Shown in pieces: positions 5,456-9,731 of a stretch of 9,731 nucleotides of DNA. The DNA lies in assembly GCA_023427355.1 (NCBI GenBank), contig JAEZBK010000245.1, positions 1 through 9,731 of the forward strand, written 5' to 3'. A model generated the notes under the pieces. That model did not search any database and was not told the origin of the DNA. It saw nothing but the letters and a program-made list of their open reading frames with translations. Position 1 is the first letter of the stretch; each line of letters begins with the position of its first letter. The DNA is from Pseudomonadota bacterium (GTDB lineage Bacteria; Pseudomonadota; Alphaproteobacteria; Micropepsales; Micropepsaceae). Made by a program: the position numbers and the translations under genes.

Positions 5456-6070
5456 TTAGCGTGCGAATTCAATAATGTCATAAGTGGATTCCTCGACCGG
5501 ACCGGGAATCTCCAGCCGCAGGCGATTGGGGCCGATGCCGGTGAGAAGGCCGATCTGGTCATCGGGCGTGGCGGGCGCGCCGAAGGACGGTGCGCGGCCG
5601 GAATAGACGCCCAGCGGTTCGTTCTTCGCCGACGCCGCGCCCAGATACACCCAGGCGCCGTTTTCGGGATAGAGCAGCCCGCGCGTGCGCAGCGTGCCGG
5701 TGTGCTTGGTCAGCAGCAGGCCGCCATTGACGGGGCGGATCGAGCAGTCGAACCACTGATAGACGATATAGGCGTTGACGCCGCCCATCTTCATGTTGCG
5801 GCAACGCCAGTTGCCGATCAGGGCCTGGGCCGGGACGGTGCGGCCCTGCGGTTCCAGCACATTCTTCAGCGCGCGGAAATCGCCGGTGGCGTCGGAATAA
5901 TTCTGGGCTTCCCAGATCGCCTTGTCGCGCCACTGTTCCAGGAGCGAGAGGCGGTGGATGTCGTAATCGGAGGCGTTGTTGCGCCAGTCGGCGATGGCGA
6001 CGGAGGGAATGAGGATGGCCGCGCCGAGCAACGCTGCGGCGATGGCCTTAACTCTGGCTGGCGCTCCCAT
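5456..6070 (-). CDS. Secreted DUF4893-type protein
   Basis: A 204-residue protein with a Sec signal peptide: basic MGAPARVK, a hydrophobic core at about 9-23, and likely cleavage after the AIA at 25-27. The mature part matches, from memory, the DUF4893 pattern: an N-terminal DW and helical segment, GNWRCRNMKMGG (86-97), YQWFDCSI, LLLTKHTGTLRTRGLLYP, VYLGAASA, IGLLTGIGPNRLRLEIPGP, and the ending ESTYDIIEF. C90 and C109 are the only cysteines of the mature protein and could form a disulfide in the periplasm. The ATG at 6070 lies 23 bases inside the end of fabI, so translation is probably coupled. Position as the last gene of a fatty acid operon hints at an envelope role, but no function is established. 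Confidence 0.82.
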   Translation of the reverse strand: MGAPARVKAIAAALLGAAILIPSVAIADWRNNASDYDIHRLSLLEQWRDKAIWEAQNYSDATGDFRALKNVLEPQGRTVPAQALIGNWRCRNMKMGGVNAYIVYQWFDCSIRPVNGGLLLTKHTGTLRTRGLLYPENGAWVYLGAASAKNEPLGVYSGRAPSFGAPATPDDQIGLLTGIGPNRLRLEIPGPVEESTYDIIEFAR

Positions 6071-6938
6071 TGTTCTGCTCTGCTCCTTCTTGCGGCGGGG
6101 CCCAGCCCTTCAGATCCGCGGTGGGCGGCATGCCCACCACGTTGAAGCCGGCATCGACGAAATGGATTTCGCCGGTGACACCGCCCGAGAGGTCGCAAAG
6201 CAAATACAGTGCCGCGCCGCCGACATGGTTAAGGTCCACGGAGCGCTTGAGGGGAGAATTGTGCTTGTTCCATTTGAAGACCATGCGCGCATCGCCCACG
6301 GCGCTGCCCGCCAGGGTGCGCATGGGGCCGGCCGAGATGGCGTTGACGCGGATGCCGTCCTGGCCGAGGTCGGAGGCGAGATAGCGCACCGAGGCTTCGA
6401 GCGCCGCCTTGGCCACGCCCATCACATTGTAGTTGGGCATGACGCGCTGCGCGCCCAGATAGGTGAGCGTCACCATCGCGCCGCCATGGGGCATCAGGCG
6501 CGCGGCGCGCTGGGCCACCGCGGTGAAGGAAAAGCAGGAAATATCGAGGCTTTTGAGGAAGTTCGCCCGGGTCGTATCGACGTAACGGCCCTTGAGTTCC
6601 TTGGCGTCGGAGAAGGCCAGGGAGTGGACCAGGAAATCGATCGTGCCCCATTCCCGCTCCAGCGTGGCGAAGACGGCATCGAGCTGTTCGTCGCTTTCGA
6701 CATCGGCGGGCAGGACGATCCTGGAGCCGACGCTGGCGGCCAGCGGGGTGAGGCGCTTCTTCTGCGCGTCGCCCTGGTAGGTGAAGGCCAGTTCCGCACC
6801 CTGGGCGGCCAGCATCTGGGCGATGCCCCAGGCGATGGAATGATCGTTGGCCACGCCCATGACTAGGCCGCGCTTGCCGGTCATGAGTCCCGTCCTGGGC
6901 TGGCTGGCAATGTCTGCGATGGGGGTTTTCTGTTCCAT
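6048..6938 (-). CDS. fabI: Enoyl-ACP reductase FabI (NADH)
   Basis: Catalyses the last step of each fatty acid elongation cycle, reducing trans-2-enoyl-ACP. At 296 residues it is slightly longer than typical FabI because of about 18 extra residues at the start and a Gln/Asn/Ser-rich tail. The divergent SDR nucleotide site reads GVANDHSIAWGIA (28-40). The catalytic Tyr-x6-Lys set is Y160, Y170 and K177 (LTYLGAQ, NYNVMGVAK). The substrate loop GPMRTLAGSAVGDA is at 204-217. A108 in HSLAF occupies the position of E. coli G93, a triclosan-contact residue; alanine there is, as I recall, common in alphaproteobacterial FabI. Start: ATG 6938 with GAGGGG upstream, 14 bases after fabB; the internal ATG at residue 19 is the alternative. 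Confidence 0.97.
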   Translation of the reverse strand: MEQKTPIADIASQPRTGLMTGKRGLVMGVANDHSIAWGIAQMLAAQGAELAFTYQGDAQKKRLTPLAASVGSRIVLPADVESDEQLDAVFATLEREWGTIDFLVHSLAFSDAKELKGRYVDTTRANFLKSLDISCFSFTAVAQRAARLMPHGGAMVTLTYLGAQRVMPNYNVMGVAKAALEASVRYLASDLGQDGIRVNAISAGPMRTLAGSAVGDARMVFKWNKHNSPLKRSVDLNHVGGAALYLLCDLSGGVTGEIHFVDAGFNVVGMPPTADLKGWAPPQEGAEQNNGSASQS

Positions 6939-6952
6939 TTTGATACGGCCCC

Positions 6953-8170
6953 TCAGCCGTTGTAGCGCTGGAAGACCAGCGAGGCGTTCGTGCCGCCAAA
7001 GCCGAAGGAGTTGGAAAGCGCGGTGTTGATCGCCGCATTGTCGATGCGCCGCCGCACGATGTTGGCGTCGGCCACGGCGGGGTCGATGTCCACGATGTTG
7101 GCGCTCTCGCAGATGAAGCCGGACTGCATCATCAGGAGCGTGTAGATCGCCTCATGCACGCCCGCCGCGCCCTGGCTGTGGCCGGTGAGCGACTTGGTGG
7201 CGCTGATGGGGGGCATCTTCTCGCCGAAGACTTCGCGGATGGCGTTGATCTCGGGAATGTCGCCCACCGGGGTCGAGGTGGCGTGCGGGTTGATATAGTC
7301 GATCTGGCCGACCTTCTCGATCGCCATCTTCATGCAGCGCACCGCGCCTTCGCCCGACGGAGCCACCATGTCGGCGCCATCGGCGGAAGCGCCATAGCCG
7401 ACGATCTCGGCATAGATCTTCGCGCCGCGGGCCCTGGCGTGTTCGAGTTCCTCCAGCACCAGGATGCCGCCGCCGCCGGAGATGACGAAGCCGTCGCGGT
7501 CCTTGTCATAGGCGCGCGCGGCATTCTCGGGCGAGGCATTGTACTTGGACGACATCGCGCCCATGGCGTCGAACAATTCGGAAAGCGTCCAGTCCAGCTC
7601 CTCGCCGCCGCCGGCGAAGATGATGTCCTGCTTGCCCCACTGGATCAGCTCATAGGCGTTGCCGATGCAGTTGGCCGAGGTCGAGCAGGCCGAGGAGATG
7701 GAATAGTTGTAGCCCTTGGTCTTGAACCAGGTCGAAAGATTGGCGCTGATGGTCGAGGACATCGCCTTGGGAACCGCGAAGGGCCCGATGCGCTTGGGGC
7801 TGTTGTTCTGGCGGGTGATGTCGGCGGCCGCGACGATGGCCTTGGTCGAGGGACCGCCCGAGCCGACAATGAGACCGGTGCGCGGATTGGAGACGTCATT
7901 CTCTTCCAGCCCCGCATCGGCGATGGCCTGGGTCATCGCCACCCAGCAATAGCCGGCGCCATCGCCCTGGAAGCGGCGGGCGCGGCGGTCCACCACATCG
8001 TCCAGGTTGATCTTGAGCGAGCCATGGACCTGGGAGCGGAAGCCCAGGCGGATGTAATCCTCGGCCGCGACGATGCCGGAACGGGCATCGTGCAGGCTGG
8101 AGACCACCTCCTGGGCATTGTTGCCGATGGAGGAGACGATGCCGATGCCGGTGACAACCACGCGTCTCAT
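6953..8170 (-). CDS. fabB: Beta-ketoacyl-ACP synthase I FabB
   Basis: Condenses malonyl-ACP with acyl-ACP and is needed to elongate the cis-unsaturated intermediate made by FabA. The 405-residue protein has a complete thiolase fold with active-site residues at almost the E. coli positions: C162 ([12 protein letters not shown]), H296 ([11 protein letters not shown]), K326 (ATKSLTG) and H331 (GHSQGAAG). The C-terminal glycine-rich [11 protein letters not shown] motif is present. Assignment to FabB rather than FabF rests on length, the SSACSTS sequence and pairing with fabA. The ATG at 8170 has AAGGAA upstream. It lies 70 bases after fabA, a gap that may hold an internal promoter, and 14 bases before fabI. 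Confidence 0.97.
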   Translation of the reverse strand: MRRVVVTGIGIVSSIGNNAQEVVSSLHDARSGIVAAEDYIRLGFRSQVHGSLKINLDDVVDRRARRFQGDGAGYCWVAMTQAIADAGLEENDVSNPRTGLIVGSGGPSTKAIVAAADITRQNNSPKRIGPFAVPKAMSSTISANLSTWFKTKGYNYSISSACSTSANCIGNAYELIQWGKQDIIFAGGGEELDWTLSELFDAMGAMSSKYNASPENAARAYDKDRDGFVISGGGGILVLEELEHARARGAKIYAEIVGYGASADGADMVAPSGEGAVRCMKMAIEKVGQIDYINPHATSTPVGDIPEINAIREVFGEKMPPISATKSLTGHSQGAAGVHEAIYTLLMMQSGFICESANIVDIDPAVADANIVRRRIDNAAINTALSNSFGFGGTNASLVFQRYNG

Positions 8171-8203
8171 GGCGCGAGCGGTTCCTTGTTATTTCCCGTC
8201 AGG

Positions 8204-8232
8204 CGGATAGGCGGGTGGGCCTTCCCCGTCAA
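8204..8232 (-). promoter_or_regulatory. Possible internal promoter before fabB
   Basis: On the minus strand TTGACG (8232-8227) and TATCCG (8209-8204) are 17 bases apart, in the fabA-fabB gap. The -35 matches at five of six bases but the -10 only at three. TGACGGG occurs twice here, 30 bases apart. The pattern may be fortuitous. Confidence 0.25.
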
Positions 8233-8240
8233 GCCGCGCG

Positions 8241-8792
8241 TCAGGCCGTGGCGGGCTGGGACGCGAGCGCCTGGGCGGTTTCTTCGATGAACAGGCCGAC
8301 CTTGAGGTCCTTGGCTTCGTAAATGACCTTGCCGTCCACCTTCATGATGCCGTCGGCCACGCCGATGATCAGCTTGCGCATGATGACGCGCTTCAGGTTG
8401 ATGACATAGGTGATCTTCTTGGCGGTGGGCAGCACCATGCCGGTGAACTTGACCTCGCCCACGCCCAGGGCGCGGCCCTTGCCCTTGCCGCCCATCCAGC
8501 CGAGGAAAAAGCCGACCAGCTGCCATAGCGCATCCAGGCCCAGGCAGCCCGGCATGACCGGATCGCCCTGGAAATGGCACTTGAAGAACCAGAGGTCGGG
8601 ATGGATGTCGAACTCCGCCTCGATCTCACCCTTGCCGTCGGTGCCGCCGACATCGCTGATCCTGGTGATGCGATCGAACATCAGCATGGGCGGCATGGGC
8701 AGTTGCGGGTTGCCGGGGCCGAACATGTCGCCACGGGCGCAGGCCAGCAATTCCTCAAGGGTAAAACTCGACTGGGGTACGGGCTTATCCAC
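8241..8792 (-). CDS. fabA: 3-hydroxydecanoyl-ACP dehydratase/isomerase FabA
   Basis: Dehydrates 3-hydroxydecanoyl-ACP and isomerises trans-2- to cis-3-decenoyl-ACP, the entry point of anaerobic unsaturated fatty acid synthesis. The 183-residue hot-dog-fold protein shows the family opening [20 protein letters not shown] and PMLMFDRI. The catalytic pair is H73 ([15 protein letters not shown]) and D87 (LGLDALWQ). The start is a GTG at 8792, preceded by AGGGA seven bases upstream, which supports this codon although GTG is less usual. It is the first gene of the fabA-fabB-fabI-DUF4893 operon and is divergent from irr. Overlapping palindromes lie 17-41 bases upstream of the start. Confidence 0.97.
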   Translation of the reverse strand: MDKPVPQSSFTLEELLACARGDMFGPGNPQLPMPPMLMFDRITRISDVGGTDGKGEIEAEFDIHPDLWFFKCHFQGDPVMPGCLGLDALWQLVGFFLGWMGGKGKGRALGVGEVKFTGMVLPTAKKITYVINLKRVIMRKLIIGVADGIMKVDGKVIYEAKDLKVGLFIEETAQALASQPATA

Positions 8793-8808
8793 TTTTTTGT
8801 CCCTGAAT

Positions 8809-8833
8809 GCCGGGATTCCCGGCCGGAAATCCC
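8809..8833. promoter_or_regulatory. Overlapping palindromes upstream of fabA, operator candidate
   Basis: GCCGGGA (8809-8815) and TCCCGGC (8817-8823) form a perfect palindrome with one central base. Overlapping it, GGGATTCCCGG (8812-8822) and CCGGAAATCCC (8823-8833) form a 22-base inverted repeat with ten of eleven pairs matched. TCCCTGAA flanks the site as a direct repeat at 8800-8807 and 8830-8837. The site lies in the fabA leader or promoter and does not resemble the Irr box nearby, so a second regulator, perhaps one sensing fatty acids, is plausible. Confidence 0.5.
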
Positions 8834-8847
8834 TGAAAGATCGTTTC

Positions 8848-8876
8848 TTGCTTAGAAAGGTTCTAAGTAGTAAGAT
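8848..8876 (+). promoter_or_regulatory. Candidate irr promoter
   Basis: TTGCTT (8848-8853) and TAAGAT (8871-8876) are 17 bases apart and would start transcription near 8883, about 60 bases before irr. The Irr-box palindrome lies in and around the spacer, the position expected for self-repression. Hexamer matches are moderate (three and four of six). Confidence 0.4.
8851..8867. promoter_or_regulatory. Irr box (iron control element) between fabA and irr
   Basis: CTTAGAA (8851-8857) and TTCTAAG (8861-8867) are perfect 7-bp arms around AGG. This matches the TTAGAA/TTCTAA core of the iron control element bound by Irr in alphaproteobacteria. It is in the spacer shared by fabA and irr, immediately next to the gene for its expected binding protein, so autoregulation is the simplest reading; an effect on fabA is possible. 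Confidence 0.8.
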
Positions 8877-8942
8877 GATGTAACTCTAGCAGTTCTGCCC
8901 GCGACCTGACAGGGAATTGGGCCAGCAAGGTGTAACAGTTCG

Positions 8943-9374
8943 ATGTCGAAAATGGACCGCGAATCCGCCGCCCCGGCCGATGCCGCCGCCCAGCGCCTGA
9001 AGGCGGCGGGGCTGCGGCCCACGCGCCAGCGGATCGAGCTGGCCCGGCTGCTGTTCGCCGAGCAGGACCGTCACGTCACCGCCGAAAGCCTGGCCGAGGA
9101 AGGCACCCGCGCCGGGGTCAAGGTGTCGCTCGCCACCGTGTACAACACCCTGCACCAGTTCCAGGCCGCCGGCCTGCTGCGCCAGGTGGTGGTGGATGCC
9201 AGCCGTACCTATTTCGACACGAATGTTGGCGATCACCAGCATTTCTTCGTGGAAAATGAAGGGCTTCTGATCGATATCCCCGGCGAGGCGATCTCGGTGT
9301 CCGGCGTGCCCGCCGCCCCCGAGGGCCTGACCCTGGAACGGGTGGACGTCGTGGTGCGGGTGCGCCGTTCGTAA
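8943..9374 (+). CDS. irr: Iron response regulator Irr (Fur family)
   Basis: A 143-residue Fur-superfamily DNA-binding regulator of the Irr subgroup, which responds to heme/iron status and controls iron uptake, storage and heme genes in alphaproteobacteria. The winged helix is at about 15-85, with GLRPTRQRIELARLLFAE, HVTAESL and the recognition segment VSLATVYNTLHQFQAAGLL; the Irr-typical TYFDTNVGDHQHFFVENE follows (89-106). The histidine motif reads HQH (H98, H100) rather than HHH. The protein contains no cysteine, so it has neither a Gly-Cys-Pro heme motif nor the zinc CxxC pairs of Fur. The ATG at 8943 has AAGG 12 bases upstream, a rather long spacing; an in-frame ATG three codons later is possible. 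Divergent from fabA, followed by rubrerythrin. Confidence 0.93.
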   Translation: MSKMDRESAAPADAAAQRLKAAGLRPTRQRIELARLLFAEQDRHVTAESLAEEGTRAGVKVSLATVYNTLHQFQAAGLLRQVVVDASRTYFDTNVGDHQHFFVENEGLLIDIPGEAISVSGVPAAPEGLTLERVDVVVRVRRS

Positions 9375-9418
9375 CCTGCCGTCCCGCAATTGCGCCGCAG
9401 TTGCGACTTATTCTCATA

Positions 9419-9437
9419 GATTAGAATAGTTCCAATC
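9419..9437. promoter_or_regulatory. Second Irr-box-like site, before rubrerythrin
   Basis: GATTAGAA (9419-9426) and TTCCAATC (9430-9437) pair at seven of eight positions around TAG, giving the core TTAGAA TAG TTCCAA with one mismatch to the site upstream of irr. Downstream are TTGACA (9442-9447) and a weak TGCAAC (9464-9469) spaced by 16 bases. If those are the promoter, the box lies just upstream of the -35. If TAGAAT (9422-9427) is instead the -10, the box overlaps it. Confidence 0.6.
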
Positions 9438-9501
9438 TGCGTTGACAGGTTCGCGCAGCCGCGTGCAACCTCGCCGGACGGATTTGCTCTAGGAGGCGCG
9501 C

Positions 9502-9731
9502 ATGGCCGGACTGAAAGACACCAAGACCTGGGAAAACCTGAAGGAAGCCTTTGCCGGCGAAAGCCAGGCGAACCGCCGCTACCTTTATTTCGCACAGAAG
9601 GCCGACATCGAAGGCCATAACGACGTGGCCGCCGTGTTCCGTTCCACCGCCGAGGGCGAGACCGGCCATGCCCATGGCCACCTGGAATATCTGGAGGAAG
9701 TGGGCGACCCGGCGACCGGCGAGCCCATCGG
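9502..9731 (+). CDS. Rubrerythrin, N-terminal part
   Basis: First 76 residues of a rubrerythrin-family protein; the gene continues past the window. Rubrerythrins are ferritin-like di-iron proteins, typically cytoplasmic peroxidases that detoxify hydrogen peroxide. The first di-iron helix is visible as [22 protein letters not shown] (about 12-33, ligand E19) and the next has [15 protein letters not shown] (about 50-64), with further ligand candidates E51, E53 and H56. The C-terminal rubredoxin domain, if any, is outside the window. The ATG at 9502 has a consensus AGGAGG five bases upstream, suggesting high expression. It follows irr on the same strand with a 127-base spacer that holds an Irr-box-like site, in keeping with iron-linked control. 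Confidence 0.93.
   Translation, partial: MAGLKDTKTWENLKEAFAGESQANRRYLYFAQKADIEGHNDVAAVFRSTAEGETGHAHGHLEYLEEVGDPATGEPI

Noticed and set aside
5976..6866. A 296-codon plus-strand frame opposite fabI
   Set aside because: Antisense shadow of FabI with no start signal or domain.
7154..8290. A 378-codon plus-strand frame opposite fabB
   Set aside because: Antisense shadow of a complete ketoacyl synthase; composition is Gly/Ala/Arg/His-rich as expected from reversed GC-rich codons.
1..9731. A hidden defence, toxin-antitoxin or mobile-element system
   Set aside because: Every gene of clear identity is a core metabolic, replication or regulatory gene, base composition is even, and no transposase, nuclease or toxin family was recognised on either strand.

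Overview
The window is GC-rich, densely coded chromosomal DNA. Its gene families and their order point to an alphaproteobacterium: yqeY/carA divergent next to dnaG-rpoD, an Irr-type Fur-family regulator beside fabA-fabB-fabI, and a DUF4893 protein. The genus cannot be named from sequence alone. No phage, transposase, CRISPR array, tRNA or rRNA was seen. No stretch over 300 bases lacks a gene. This is essentially a housekeeping region, not an obvious accessory island.

Left part (1-3300): on the minus strand, primase (dnaG) is followed after 42 bases by the N-terminal part of the principal sigma factor (rpoD), cut by the window edge. This sigma factor carries an unusual lysine/alanine/proline-rich extension of about 150 residues before region 1.1, including a 36-bp tandem repeat. 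Divergent from dnaG is a small free-standing GAF-domain gene, which converges on yqeY across a 9-bp-stem hairpin.

Middle (3300-5456): yqeY (minus) and carA (plus) are divergent across a 137-bp AT-richer spacer that holds a repeated CGCGAAACTA motif and an inverted repeat over the likely carA -10. Behind carA, with a strong ribosome binding site, is a 65-residue single-span membrane protein of unknown function. A near-perfect, apparently bidirectional terminator follows. Then comes a 115-bp spacer with nested palindromes that looks like an interspersed repeat element.

Right part (5456-9731): fabA-fabB-fabI-DUF4893 form a minus-strand operon. FabA and FabB provide the anaerobic unsaturated fatty acid branch, FabI the enoyl-ACP reduction step, and the last gene is a secreted protein whose start overlaps fabI. 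Divergent from fabA is irr, an iron/heme-responsive regulator, followed by a rubrerythrin gene that runs off the window. A perfect Irr-box-like palindrome lies in the irr/fabA spacer and a one-mismatch copy lies in front of rubrerythrin. Irr therefore probably controls itself and rubrerythrin, and could also touch fatty acid synthesis. A separate pair of overlapping palindromes just upstream of fabA is an unassigned operator candidate.
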